Assembly (NCBI GenBank): GCA_017577575.1
Contig: PKRG01000007.1
Location: 54,799-118,798 of the forward strand
Source of the DNA: Acidimicrobiia bacterium
Lineage (GTDB): Bacteria; Actinomycetota; Acidimicrobiia; Spongiisociales; ZC4RG35
Reading direction: 5' to 3'
Length of the DNA: 64,000 nucleotides
The translations under genes and the position numbers were made by a program. Shown here piece after piece: positions 23,259 to 31,893 of this stretch; position 1 is the stretch's first letter, and every line of letters begins with the position of its first letter. The notes under the pieces were generated by a model, which did no database searches, was not told the DNA's origin, and was given only the letters and a program-made list of their open reading frames with translations.

Positions 23259-25115
23259 ATGGAGACGGTCAGGGCGACGGTGGCGCAGGCGCTGGTGCGA
23301 TTTCTGATCGCCCAGAAGGTCGAGATCGACGGAGAGATCCAGCCCCTCTTCCCCGGTGTCTTCGCGATCTTCGGCCACGGCAACGTCACTTGCTTGGGGG
23401 AGGCGCTGGAGCCGGTCCAGGACGTCCTCCCCACGTGGAGGGGGCACAACGAGCAGACCATGGCGCTCGCCGCCATCGCCTTCGCCAAGGCGAAGCGGCG
23501 GCGCCAGATCATGGTGGCGACCACCTCGATCGGTCCCGGGGCGCTCAATCTCGTCACCGCCGCCGGCACCGCTCTGGCCAACCGCCTTCCGGTGCTGTTG
23601 CTCTCGGGGGACACCTTCGCCAACCGGGTCCCCGACCCGGTCCTCCAGCAGGTGGAGCACTTCGGCGACCCGACCATCTCGGTCAACGACGCGTTCAAGG
23701 CGGTCGTCCGCTACTGGGACCGCATCACCCGTCCCGAGCAGCTCCTCCACACCCTCCCGCACGCGGTGGCCACCCTCACCGATCCCGCCGACTGCGGGCC
23801 GGTCTTCATCGGCCTTCCCCAGGACGTCCAGGGAGAGGCGTTCGACTGGCCGGTCCGGTTCTTCGAAGAGCGGGTGCACCACATCCGGCGCCCGGCACCC
23901 GATGCCGAGGAACTGGCGCGGGCGGCGGAGCTGATCCGCGCCGCCCGGCGCCCGCTCGTCATCGCTGGCGGAGGCGTCCGCTACTCGGCGGCCGAGAGAG
24001 AGCTGTTGGAGTTCGCTACTCGCCACGGGATCCCCGTGGCCGAGACCGTGGCGGGAAAGGGCAGCATGCCCTTCGACGACCCCCGCAACGTCGGGCCCAT
24101 CGGTGTCACCGGGTCGTCGGCCGCCAACGCCCTGGCCGAGGATGCGGACGTCGTCATCGCCGTCGGGACACGGCTCAACGACTTCGTGACCGGATCGTGG
24201 TCGGTGTTCGGCAACGAGCAGCTGCGGATCGTCGGCGTCAACGTCGCCCGCTTCGACGCCGAAAAGCACCTGGCCGCACCCGTGGTGGGTGATGCCGCCG
24301 TGGCCCTGGCCGAGTTGGACCGCCGCCTCGAAGGGTGGAAGGCACCCCAGGACTGGCTCGAGCGTGCCGCCGCCGAGGTCCGTGAGTGGAGGGCATACAC
24401 CGACGAGGTCACCTCACCGGAGTACGCCACCCCCACCGGCCTGCCGTCGTACGCCCAGGTGATCAAGGTGATCAACGATCTCACCGGGCCCGAGGACTAC
24501 GCCGTCGCCGCCGCCGGCGGCTTCCCCGGAGAGCTCAACAAACTGTGGCGCTCCCATGCCCCCGGCACCTTCGACTGCGAGTACGGGTTCAGCTGCATGG
24601 GCTACGAGATCGGAGGGGCGTGGGGCGCGGCGATGGCCCACTCCGGCGGCGAGGTGGTCTCCTTCTGCGGCGACGGCTCCTACCTGATGACCAACTCCGA
24701 CGTGTACTCGTCGGTGCTGTCGGGCCACAAGATGATCCTCGTCCTCTGCGACAACGGCGGATACGCCGTCATCCAGCGTCTCCAGGAGTTCAAGGGCGGC
24801 GTTCCGTTCAACAACCGCTACGAGGAGGGCACGCGTCGGGTCACCGACTTCGAGGTGGATTTCGCCGCCCACGCCGCCTCGATGGGAGCCTACGTCGAGA
24901 AGGTCGAGACCCTCGAGGAGCTCGCCGCTGCCTTCGAGCGAGCCCGCGGGGTGGACCGAACCGCCGTCATCGTCATCCGCACCGACCCCTACACCTGGAC
25001 CGGCGGCGACGCCTGGTGGGACGTCGGTGTGCCCGAAGTCTCGGAGCGGGAAGAGGTCCGGGTCGCCCACGCCCAGCACGAAGCCGAGCGGAAACGCCAG
25101 CGCCTCGGAGTCTGA
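23259..25115 (+). CDS. iolD: 3D-(3,5/4)-trihydroxycyclohexane-1,2-dione hydrolase IolD
   Basis: A 618-residue thiamine-diphosphate enzyme that opens the inositol-derived ring to 5-deoxy-glucuronate. The N-terminal pyrimidine domain shows FAIFGHGNVTCLGEAL and the catalytic Glu region. The middle domain has DVVIAVGTRLNDF, and the C-terminal domain holds the ThDP motif FCGDGSYLMTNSDVY and LCDNGGYAVI. The ATG at 23259 has GGAGG upstream. It diverges from iolG across the LacI-type operator and is followed two bases later by the regulator gene. Confidence 0.94.
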   Translation: METVRATVAQALVRFLIAQKVEIDGEIQPLFPGVFAIFGHGNVTCLGEALEPVQDVLPTWRGHNEQTMALAAIAFAKAKRRRQIMVATTSIGPGALNLVTAAGTALANRLPVLLLSGDTFANRVPDPVLQQVEHFGDPTISVNDAFKAVVRYWDRITRPEQLLHTLPHAVATLTDPADCGPVFIGLPQDVQGEAFDWPVRFFEERVHHIRRPAPDAEELARAAELIRAARRPLVIAGGGVRYSAAERELLEFATRHGIPVAETVAGKGSMPFDDPRNVGPIGVTGSSAANALAEDADVVIAVGTRLNDFVTGSWSVFGNEQLRIVGVNVARFDAEKHLAAPVVGDAAVALAELDRRLEGWKAPQDWLERAAAEVREWRAYTDEVTSPEYATPTGLPSYAQVIKVINDLTGPEDYAVAAAGGFPGELNKLWRSHAPGTFDCEYGFSCMGYEIGGAWGAAMAHSGGEVVSFCGDGSYLMTNSDVYSSVLSGHKMILVLCDNGGYAVIQRLQEFKGGVPFNNRYEEGTRRVTDFEVDFAAHAASMGAYVEKVETLEELAAAFERARGVDRTAVIVIRTDPYTWTGGDAWWDVGVPEVSEREEVRVAHAQHEAERKRQRLGV

Positions 25116-25117
25116 GC

Positions 25118-26134
25118 GTGGGCGGGAGGCGGGATCGGCGGCCCACCATCGTCGACGTCGCCCGCAAGGCGGGGGTGTCGAAGTCGCTGGTCTCTCTCGT
25201 CATGCGGGGTGCCTCCAACGTCTCGGAGGCGAGCCGCCAGGCGGTGCTCGAGGCGGCCCAGGAGTTGGGGTACCGGCCCAACGCCATGGCCCGCAGCCTC
25301 GTGCAGCAGCGCAGCTTCGTCATCGGGGTGATGGTCTCGGACCTGTCGAACCCGTTCTTCATCGACGTCATCCAGGGCGCCACCGAAGCCGCCCGCGAGG
25401 CGGGCTACCGGGCGCTGGTGAACACGGGCGGTCGGCAGAAAGACAACGAGGAAGACGCCATCGAGACTCTGGTGCGCCTGCAGGTCGACGGCCTGGTCCT
25501 GGCCGGGTCGATCGTCGACGCCCAGTTCATCGAGCGGGTGGGGGCCGAGGTGCCGACCGTGATCACCAACCGCCACAGCCGGTCGAAGGTGATAGACAGC
25601 ATCGTGATCCACGACCGCAAAGGGGCGGCGATGGCCGTCGATCACCTGGTCGGCCTCGGGCACCGCAAGATCGTCCACATCACCGGCGGTCGCGGTGCCG
25701 GAGCCCGGAACCGCCTCAACGGGTACCGCCAGGCGATGAAGCGGCACGGGTTGGAAGAGGAGATCCGGGTCGTCGCCGGCGCCTACACGGAGAAGGGCGG
25801 CGCCGAGGGCGTTGCCCGTCTCGTCGACGAAGGGGTCGAGTTCACCGCCATCCTCGCCCCCAACGACCTCGCCGCCCTCGGCGTGCTCGAGGCGCTGAAC
25901 GCCCGCGGGTTCCGGGTTCCCGAGGACGTGTCGGTGGTGGGTTACGACGACACGTTCCTCGCCGGCCTCGGCCACATCGACATGACGAGCGTCCGCCAGG
26001 ACGCCCGCCAGATGGGAGCCCAGGCCGTGGAGATGCTCATCGAGCGGGCCGACGGCCAGCGCACCACCACCGACCACATCGTGCTGGAGCCGACGCTGAC
26101 GATCCGCTCCAGCACCGCCCCGCCGCCTCACTAG
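25118..26134 (+). CDS. LacI-family transcriptional regulator of the inositol locus
   Basis: A 338-residue repressor. The N-terminal helix-turn-helix and hinge read TIVDVARKAGVSKSLVSLVM and QELGYRPNAMARSL, and the rest is a periplasmic-binding-protein-like effector domain (VMVSDLSNPFFIDV, ILAPNDLAALGVLEAL, VVGYDD). It starts with GTG two bases after the iolD stop. It most likely binds the palindrome upstream of iolD/iolG and is released by an inositol metabolite; both statements are inferences from position. Confidence 0.92.
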   Translation: MGGRRDRRPTIVDVARKAGVSKSLVSLVMRGASNVSEASRQAVLEAAQELGYRPNAMARSLVQQRSFVIGVMVSDLSNPFFIDVIQGATEAAREAGYRALVNTGGRQKDNEEDAIETLVRLQVDGLVLAGSIVDAQFIERVGAEVPTVITNRHSRSKVIDSIVIHDRKGAAMAVDHLVGLGHRKIVHITGGRGAGARNRLNGYRQAMKRHGLEEEIRVVAGAYTEKGGAEGVARLVDEGVEFTAILAPNDLAALGVLEALNARGFRVPEDVSVVGYDDTFLAGLGHIDMTSVRQDARQMGAQAVEMLIERADGQRTTTDHIVLEPTLTIRSSTAPPPH

Positions 26135-26246
26135 GCCTGTCGGCTCCGCGCTCGCATCCGCCGGATCCCGGGGCCCTCGTGCGGGTGCATCTTCCGAGCG
26201 ATGGCCAGGAGCCCGCTGCCGCGTCGGGTGAGCCGGCTCCAGTCGA

Positions 26247-27470
26247 TCAGGGCCGCCCGAGCTCGCGCCCGGGGGCCAGATACTCTCCCCGGCGCCGGTC
26301 TGCCGGCCCCGTGCGGATCAGGGAGCTTCGGCGGGCCGAAGCGGCGATCGCCTCGCATCTCTCGGCGATGACCGGCCAGTGCAGGGTCTCGCCCACCGCC
26401 TCTGCCCGGCGGCGGGCGGCGTCGAGGGCCTCCGGGTCGGTGAGCAGCTTCGAGATGGCTTCGGCCATGGCTCGCGGGTCCCGGTGGGGCACCACGATGC
26501 CGGCGCCGCCCTCCAGCATCTCGACCGCGTGGGGGAAGGCGGTGGCGACGACCGGCAGCCCCGCTCCCAGCGCCTCCACCAGCACGCCCGAGCTGACCTG
26601 GTCCGTGGAGTCGTAGGGGAGGAAGGCGATGTCGGCGGAGCCGAGCAGGCGTCCGAGGTCGTCGTCCGACAGGTACGTGTCTTCCATCTGCAGCAGGTCG
26701 GTCACGTCCAGGTCGCGGGCGAGTTGCTCGAGGCCCAGCCGGTAGGCATCGCCTTGGGTGCGCAGGACCTGGGGATGGGTGGCTCCGGCCACGACGTAGC
26801 GAGGCGGCGGATCGAGGCTCTTGAGGTGGCTGAGAGCCTCGATGCCCCATTCGATCCCCTTGCCAGGACCGAGCAGGCCCCAGGTGAGGACGGTCGGCCG
26901 GTCGCCCGGATGCCGAGCCGGCTGAGGCAGGTGGTGGACGCCATGGGGCACCACCTCGATGGCCGTCGGGTCGACGCGGTAGGACTCCGCCAGCATCCGT
27001 CGGGCCGCCTGGGAGATCACGACCGTGTGGGCGCTGCGCTTGACGAGGAGGCGGGTCAACTCGCGCTGCAGCGGGTCGGGGCGGCGCAGGACCGTGTGCA
27101 ACGTGGTGACGATCGGCGTGGTGACCTTCTCGACGAGGCGACGGAGGGCACGGTCGCCGACCTCCCCGTAGATCCCGAACTCGTGCTGGAGCCACAGCAC
27201 GTCGTAGGAGCGGGCGACGCGGGCGACGTGGTCGACCCAGCGGGTGTTGGAGATCCCGGCGTAGGCCTCGACCATCGGGTCGGGCACGGGGATCTCGCCG
27301 GGTGTCAGGAGGCGCACGACACCCAGCTCGGCGGCGGAGCCCCGGCGCTGGGCGATCGCCTCGACCAGCGAGTGCGTGTAGTTGGCGATCCCGCAGCGAG
27401 TGGGCGGATACGTGCTCACGAAGAGGATCCGCGGCGCCTGCAGCCGTGATGTCGGCGGCCGTTCAGTCAC
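26247..27470 (-). CDS. GT4-family glycosyltransferase
   Basis: A 407-residue GT-B glycosyltransferase. The N-terminal domain begins RILFVSTYPPTRCGIANYT. The C-terminal nucleotide-sugar domain contains TWGLLGPGKGIEWGIEAL and the EX7E-type region with LVEALGAGLPVVATAFPHAVEML. The GTG at 27470 is chosen because a purine-rich site (GAGAGAGG) precedes it. Donor and acceptor are unknown; transfer from GDP-mannose or a similar donor is common in the family. It stands alone, convergent with the LacI gene. Confidence 0.85.
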   Translation of the reverse strand: MTERPPTSRLQAPRILFVSTYPPTRCGIANYTHSLVEAIAQRRGSAAELGVVRLLTPGEIPVPDPMVEAYAGISNTRWVDHVARVARSYDVLWLQHEFGIYGEVGDRALRRLVEKVTTPIVTTLHTVLRRPDPLQRELTRLLVKRSAHTVVISQAARRMLAESYRVDPTAIEVVPHGVHHLPQPARHPGDRPTVLTWGLLGPGKGIEWGIEALSHLKSLDPPPRYVVAGATHPQVLRTQGDAYRLGLEQLARDLDVTDLLQMEDTYLSDDDLGRLLGSADIAFLPYDSTDQVSSGVLVEALGAGLPVVATAFPHAVEMLEGGAGIVVPHRDPRAMAEAISKLLTDPEALDAARRRAEAVGETLHWPVIAERCEAIAASARRSSLIRTGPADRRRGEYLAPGRELGRP

Positions 27471-27697
27471 AACCCAGCCTCTCTCTCCGTGTATAGCCAC
27501 ATTTCGATCTTGAGGGCGGGGCCGCCCCGGGGCTAGGGCCACAAGTCATTCCCTCGCGTGGCGGACGACCGTGAGAAAAGGCTTCAGTGTCCTGTGGTCT
27601 CTTGCCGTTGCTACGGTTCACGCAACGTCCCCGCCTCCCGCGGCCGTCGGTCTCGACGCTCGCCCGTGTCCCAGGCCGACAGCCGAAACGACCCCAG

Positions 27698-28720
27698 ATG
27701 TTCGATCAGCCACGTAAACGCCGCCGCCGCCGGATCATCTGGCCGATCCTGGTGACGCTCGTCGTCGCCATCGGCGTGATCGTCGCCACCGCCGGCGGGG
27801 ACGCCCGCGCCACCATCTCGTACCTCGAAGAGGTGCAGCTGAGCGCCCAGCAGGTCGCTCGGGCCGGGGCGACCCTCGAGACGCTGGTCGGGGACCTCTC
27901 CCGGGTCGACAGGAGCGAGTTCGAGTCCGTCGTCAGGGGAGTGCGCGACTCGTTGCGGGAAGCGGCCGCGGTCGCCGAGCTGCCCGTGCCCGACCAGGAG
28001 CTGCTGGGAGCGCAGGTCCTCTACCGGCTCGCCGTCGACTCGTGGAGCCAGGGGATCGAAGGGTTCTCGGAGGCGATCCTCCTCGCCGCCGACGAGCCGA
28101 GCAACCAGGAGGTCATCGACCAGCTCGCTTCCGCCGTCGTGGCGGTGCGCGCCGGCGACGAGCTGTACGGGGCGCTCCTCGAGGAATTCGCCCGCGACGA
28201 CGTCCCTTCCCCCGTGGGGCAGATGCCCCAGGTGCGGCTGCTCCCCGTCGACACCCCGATCACGGTGCTGGCTCCCGCCTGGGTGGAGGCGGCTCGATCC
28301 GAGACGAGCGGGCTGGCCATGCGGCCGTCGATCCGGATCGAACAGGTCAGCACCCGGCCCGAATGGGTACAGAGCGCCGACGGGACGATCGTGGTGCCCG
28401 CCGTCGCCGACACCATCGACCTGATAGTGGTGGTCGGCAACGCCGGCAACACCCCCACCGGGGAGGCCAGTCTCAGTCTCGTTTTCGCCGCCCAGGGCGC
28501 CGAGCCCGAAGAGCTGACCCAGCCGGTGTCGCCCATCGAGCCGGGAATGAGCACGTCGGTGGTGTTCCAGGATCTCGAAGTGGTGCCCGGGACTTTCTAC
28601 GAGATCCATCTCGAGCTGGATCCGCAGGGCCCCGACACCTTCTCGGAGGACAACCGCCATTCCACGGCCTTCCTCGTGAACGAGGCGACTCCCACCACCG
28701 ACACCACCAGCGCCGGCTGA
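27698..28720 (+). CDS. Single-pass membrane protein of unknown function
   Basis: A 340-residue protein. A very basic start (PRKRRRRR) is followed by one transmembrane helix (IIWPILVTLVVAIGVIVATA), so the rest should be outside. The middle region is helical. The C-terminal region (VADTIDLIVVVGNAGNTPTG to FYEIHLELDPQGPDTFSEDN) resembles CARDB-like beta-sandwich modules that occur on cell-surface proteins. It lies just upstream of serS on the same strand. No function is recognised. Confidence 0.7.
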   Translation: MFDQPRKRRRRRIIWPILVTLVVAIGVIVATAGGDARATISYLEEVQLSAQQVARAGATLETLVGDLSRVDRSEFESVVRGVRDSLREAAAVAELPVPDQELLGAQVLYRLAVDSWSQGIEGFSEAILLAADEPSNQEVIDQLASAVVAVRAGDELYGALLEEFARDDVPSPVGQMPQVRLLPVDTPITVLAPAWVEAARSETSGLAMRPSIRIEQVSTRPEWVQSADGTIVVPAVADTIDLIVVVGNAGNTPTGEASLSLVFAAQGAEPEELTQPVSPIEPGMSTSVVFQDLEVVPGTFYEIHLELDPQGPDTFSEDNRHSTAFLVNEATPTTDTTSAG

Positions 28721-28757
28721 CGGCTGGCCGACGTCCAGTCGGTAGCATGGCCCTGCC

Positions 28758-30023
28758 GTGATCGATCCCCGCATCCTCCGTGAGAATCCGGATGTCGTCC
28801 GCCAGTCGCTCCAGCGGCGCGGGTCCGACATCGACCTGGACGCCCTGATCGATCTCGAGGCCCGGGCCCGTGCCGTCCAGGCCGAAGCGGAGCAGGCGCG
28901 GGCGGACCAGAAGGAAGCCGGGAGGCGCATCGCCCAGCTCCAGGGCGAGGAGAAGGAGGCGGCGATCGCCGAGGTGTCGAGCCTGGCCGATCGCGTCAAG
29001 GCGCTGACCGCCGAAGCGGATCGGCTCCGTGAAGAGTTCGAGCGCCTCTGGCTCACGGTGCCGAACCTGGTCGACCCCACCGCGGCAGAAGGCTTCACCG
29101 AAGAGGACGCCGAGGTGGTCCGGGAGGTGGGCACCCGCCGCGACTTCGACTTCGAGCCGGCCGACCACGCCACCCTGGGCGAGCGGCTGGACGTCATCGA
29201 CACGGAGCGGGCCGCCAAGGTCTCGGGGTCCCGGTTCGGCTACCTCAAAGGCCAGGCCGTGCTCCTCGAGTTCGCCCTCGTCCGGTGGGCGCTCGACAAG
29301 CTGGTCGCCCACGGCCACACCCCCATGGTCCCCCCGGTGCTCGTCCGGGAAGAGGCTCTGGTGGGGACCGGCTTCTTCCCCGCCGACCGGGAGCAGGTAT
29401 ACGCCATTCCCGAGGACGAGCTCTACCTGGTCGGCACTTCAGAGGTGCCGCTGGCGGCGTACCACATGGACGAGATCTTCGACCCCGAAGACCTGCCCGC
29501 CCGCTACGCCGGGTTCTCGACCTGTTTCCGGCGCGAGGCCGGCACCTACGGCAAGGACACCGCCGGGATCTTCCGGGTCCACCAGTTCGACAAGGTGGAG
29601 ATGTTCGTGTTCTGCCGCCCCGAGGAGTCGGCCGACGAACACGAGCGCCTGCTCGGAATCGAGGAGGAGCTGGTCAGAGAGCTCGAGGTGCCCTACCGGG
29701 TCGTCAACATCGCCGCCGGGGACCTGGGTGCCTCCGCTGCCAAGAAGTACGACATCGAGGCGTGGTTCCCGTCCCAGGGCAGGTACCGGGAGATCACGTC
29801 CTGTTCCAACACGACCGACTACCAGGCCCGTCGGCTCCGCGTCCGGTATCGGGCCGGGTCCTCCAACGAGGTGGTGCACACTCTCAACGGGACGGCGTCG
29901 GCGATCGGCCGGACCATCCTCGCCATCCTGGAGAACCACCAGCAGGCCGACGGCTCGGTGGTGATCCCGGAGGCCCTGCGTCCCTACACCGGCTTCGACC
30001 GCATCGTCCCCCCGGCGAAGTGA
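28758..30023 (+). CDS. serS: Seryl-tRNA synthetase
   Basis: A 421-residue class II synthetase that charges tRNA-Ser. The N-terminal coiled coil (about 28-105) binds the long variable arm. Catalytic motifs are motif 2 (FSTCFRREAGTYGKDTAGIF) and motif 3 (LNGTASAIGRTILAILEN). A -10 hexamer TAGCAT (28743-28748) lies nine bases before the GTG, so a leaderless transcript is possible. All four serine isoacceptor tRNA genes of this window lie within 10 kb downstream. The TGA overlaps the next gene start (GTGA). Confidence 0.96.
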   Translation: MIDPRILRENPDVVRQSLQRRGSDIDLDALIDLEARARAVQAEAEQARADQKEAGRRIAQLQGEEKEAAIAEVSSLADRVKALTAEADRLREEFERLWLTVPNLVDPTAAEGFTEEDAEVVREVGTRRDFDFEPADHATLGERLDVIDTERAAKVSGSRFGYLKGQAVLLEFALVRWALDKLVAHGHTPMVPPVLVREEALVGTGFFPADREQVYAIPEDELYLVGTSEVPLAAYHMDEIFDPEDLPARYAGFSTCFRREAGTYGKDTAGIFRVHQFDKVEMFVFCRPEESADEHERLLGIEEELVRELEVPYRVVNIAAGDLGASAAKKYDIEAWFPSQGRYREITSCSNTTDYQARRLRVRYRAGSSNEVVHTLNGTASAIGRTILAILENHQQADGSVVIPEALRPYTGFDRIVPPAK

Positions 30024-30655
30024 GCGCCAAGTCCGATCCGGTGTTCGCCCGGATCGCCCGCCGTTACGACCGCATCAACCGGCTGCTGTCGCTCGGGCAC
30101 GAACAGGAATGGCGGCGCCGGGGCGCCGACCACCTCCCCCCTGGCCGGGTCCTCGACCTCGGAAGCGGCACCGGGGCGGCGCTCGAGATCTTCGGTGACC
30201 GGGAGGTGATCGCCCTGGACCCGGTGGTGGAGATGCTGCGCCTCAGCCCCATCCGCCATCGGGTGGCGGCGGTGGGCGAGCAACTCCCCTTCCGCGACGA
30301 GACCTTCGACGGAGTCTTCTCCGCCTACGTGTTCCGCAACCTCACGTCGGTGCCCCGCACCCTGGAGGAGATACACCGGGTGCTCCGACCCGGCGGGCGT
30401 GCCGTCGTCGTCGACCTCACCCGCCCCAAGTCGCCGGTGTCCCGGGTCGTCCACCGCATCGGCACGGCGGTGCTGCTGCCGCTGGTCGGAGCCGTGTTCG
30501 CCGGTGCTCCGGGCGAGTACCGCTACCTGCACCGGACGCTCGACGCGCTGCCTCCTCCCGAGGAGCTGCTCGCGCACAGCCCGTTGCGCCTGGAACGCGT
30601 GTGGCGGATGGGGATGAACGGCTTCGTCTACGGAGCCGTCCTCGAAAAGAAGTGA
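30020..30655 (+). CDS. menG: UbiE/MenG-type methyltransferase
   Basis: A 211-residue class I SAM-dependent methyltransferase. ARRYDRINRLLSLGHEQEWRR, the SAM loop VLDLGSGTG, FDGVFSAYVFRNLTSVPRTL and a C-terminal NGFVYG match demethylmenaquinone methyltransferases, which complete menaquinone. Slightly shorter than the usual 230 residues, and no other men genes are near, so the quinone assignment is good but not certain. The stop codon touches the 3' end of the SRP RNA gene on the opposite strand. Confidence 0.82.
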   Translation: MSAKSDPVFARIARRYDRINRLLSLGHEQEWRRRGADHLPPGRVLDLGSGTGAALEIFGDREVIALDPVVEMLRLSPIRHRVAAVGEQLPFRDETFDGVFSAYVFRNLTSVPRTLEEIHRVLRPGGRAVVVDLTRPKSPVSRVVHRIGTAVLLPLVGAVFAGAPGEYRYLHRTLDALPPPEELLAHSPLRLERVWRMGMNGFVYGAVLEKK

Positions 30656-30929
30656 TCGTGCACCCCACCGTCGGAGAAAAGCCGATCCGGTGGCGACGGC
30701 CGCCGGCTCCAGCCAGGCACCCCTACGGCACCCGGGATGCTCCGCTTAGGGCTGCTTCCTTCCGGACCTGACCCGGTTCACGGTATCCCGCCGCGTAGGA
30801 CCCGGCCTTCGACACCACGTGTCCGCCGACCTGTTAGCCCGGTCGGCGCCCTCCTCGGGTGGGGAATTCGGCCCCGCATGGAGGGGATTTCGGGTACAGG
30901 GCACCCCTAGCGCCCCGCTTAGCACGATC
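30654..30929 (-). ncRNA. ffs: Signal recognition particle RNA, large bacterial type (with Alu domain)
   Basis: On the minus strand the conserved SRP core GTCAGGTCCGGAAGGAAGCA lies at about 30751-30770, between arms that pair (CCTACGCGGCGGGAT with ATCCCGGGTGCCGTAGG). Unlike the roughly 100-base 4.5S form, an Alu domain is present upstream: GTGCTAAGCGGGG, GGTGCCCTGTACCCG and GGGGCCGAATTCCCC, which follow the pattern of Bacillus scRNA. The ends close perfectly: 5' GATCGTGC (30929-30922) with 3' GCACGATC (30661-30654). Length is about 276 bases. TTCTTTTC follows the 3' end as a likely U-rich termination site. The upstream tadA gene gives the same tadA-SRP order as in Bacillus. Confidence 0.92.
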
Positions 30930-31037
30930 GCTTCCAGGCTACCCGCTGCCGCTCGGCGTGGGTAATGGAGTGGCACACTCAACTCCGCGCCACGCCCCCG
31001 TGACGACTCCGCGCCACCCGTCCCCGCCCACCGCCCG

Positions 31038-31487
31038 TCACCGGCGGGCGGCGAAGAAGGAGGTGAGCAGCTCGGACGCGTCGGCGGCGAGGACGCCCGC
31101 CGCCATCTCCATCTGGTGGTTGAGGCGACGGTCCTGGGGGATGTTGTAGAGGCTCCAGCAGGCGCCGCCTTTCAGATCCGCCGCCCCGTAGACGAGGCGG
31201 GAGATCCTGGCGTTGACGGCGGCACCGGCGCACATGGCACACGGCTCCAACGTGACGTACAGGGTGTGGCCCTCGAGCCGCCAGGTGCCGGCGCGACGAG
31301 CGGCAGCCGAGAGGACCAGGATCTCGGCGTGGGCGGTGGGGTCGCCGAGCTCCTCCCTGCGGTTGTGGTCGGCCGCCACCACCGCTCCCTCCGGGTCGAC
31401 GAGGATGGCGCCGACCGGCACGTCGCCGTGGTCCATGGCGAGGCGCGCCTGGTCGAGGGCGTGACGCATCAGAGCGGTGTCGTCCAT
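31038..31487 (-). CDS. tadA: tRNA adenosine(34) deaminase TadA
   Basis: A 149-residue zinc-dependent deaminase that converts the wobble A34 of tRNA-Arg(ACG) to inosine. Zinc and catalytic residues are His53 and Glu55 (AHAEI) and Cys83/Cys86 (PCAMC). The ATG at 31487 precedes DDTALMRHAL, the normal family start. Its substrate gene, tRNA-Arg(ACG), is in the same window at 39959. It is followed on the same strand by the SRP RNA. Confidence 0.95.
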   Translation of the reverse strand: MDDTALMRHALDQARLAMDHGDVPVGAILVDPEGAVVAADHNRREELGDPTAHAEILVLSAAARRAGTWRLEGHTLYVTLEPCAMCAGAAVNARISRLVYGAADLKGGACWSLYNIPQDRRLNHQMEMAAGVLAADASELLTSFFAARR

Positions 31488-31615
31488 TCGGCCCGTTACT
31501 CCTCGTCGACTACCATGTGGGTACTCTCCTGGGCTCTCCGGGAGAGTTCCGCGAGGGGCCACAGTCTGGTCCCTCGAACTCGCGACAGACGCGAACCACA
31601 ACTGAATTCAGCATT

Positions 31616-31709
31616 GGAGGGATCGCATAGTCTGGTCTAGTGCGCGGCACTGGAAATGCCGTTGGGGGTCACCGCCCCCTCGAGGGTTCAAATCCCTCTC
31701 CCTCCGCCA
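31616..31709 (+). tRNA. tRNA-Ser (anticodon GGA), CCA encoded
   Basis: A class II tRNA. The acceptor GGAGGGA pairs with TCCCTCC, then G and encoded CCA. The anticodon stem CGGCA/TGCCG holds CTGGAAA (anticodon GGA). The long variable arm GGGGGTCACCGCCCCC and T loop TTCAAAT confirm serine type. Confidence 0.96.
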
Positions 31710-31733
31710 CACCAGCCACAACTGAATAGACCT

Positions 31734-31827
31734 GGAGGGGTCGCATAGTCTGGCCTAGTGCGCGGCACTCGAAATGCCGTAAGGGGTTACCGCCCCTTCG
31801 TGGGTTCGAATCCCACCCCCTCCGCCA
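31734..31827 (+). tRNA. tRNA-Ser (anticodon CGA), CCA encoded
   Basis: The acceptor GGAGGGG pairs with CCCCTCC, followed by G and CCA. The anticodon loop is CTCGAAA (CGA) on the same stem as the preceding copy. The variable arm is AGGGGTTACCGCCCCT and the T loop TTCGAAT. It is the second member of the tandem pair. Confidence 0.96.
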
Positions 31828-31893
31828 TCCTCTTTCCATGGGTCCGGGGAGTCGCTCACGGTCCCGACACGGCTCTGGAGGGATGATCGCCCC

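Larger units (their letters stand above)
31597..31827 (+). repeat. Tandem duplication carrying two tRNA-Ser genes
   Basis: Two units about 120 bases apart share the leader CACAACTGAAT (31597 and 31717), most of the tRNA body and an encoded CCA. They have diverged in the anticodon (GGA versus CGA), in compensated acceptor pairs and in the variable arm, consistent with an old duplication that created an additional isoacceptor. Confidence 0.75.

Noticed and set aside
26131..27195. A 354-codon minus-strand frame overlapping the glycosyltransferase
   Set aside because: It is another frame of the same strand; the overlapping frame has clear GT4 motifs while this one is Arg/Pro-rich with no domain.
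30746..30982. A 78-codon frame on the minus strand
   Set aside because: It lies within the SRP RNA, whose conserved elements explain the sequence.
31616..31827. Foreign origin of the tandem tRNA-Ser genes because they encode CCA
   Set aside because: CCA-encoding tRNA-Ser(GGA) with a similar D arm is known in other actinobacteria, so it is not a sign of transfer.
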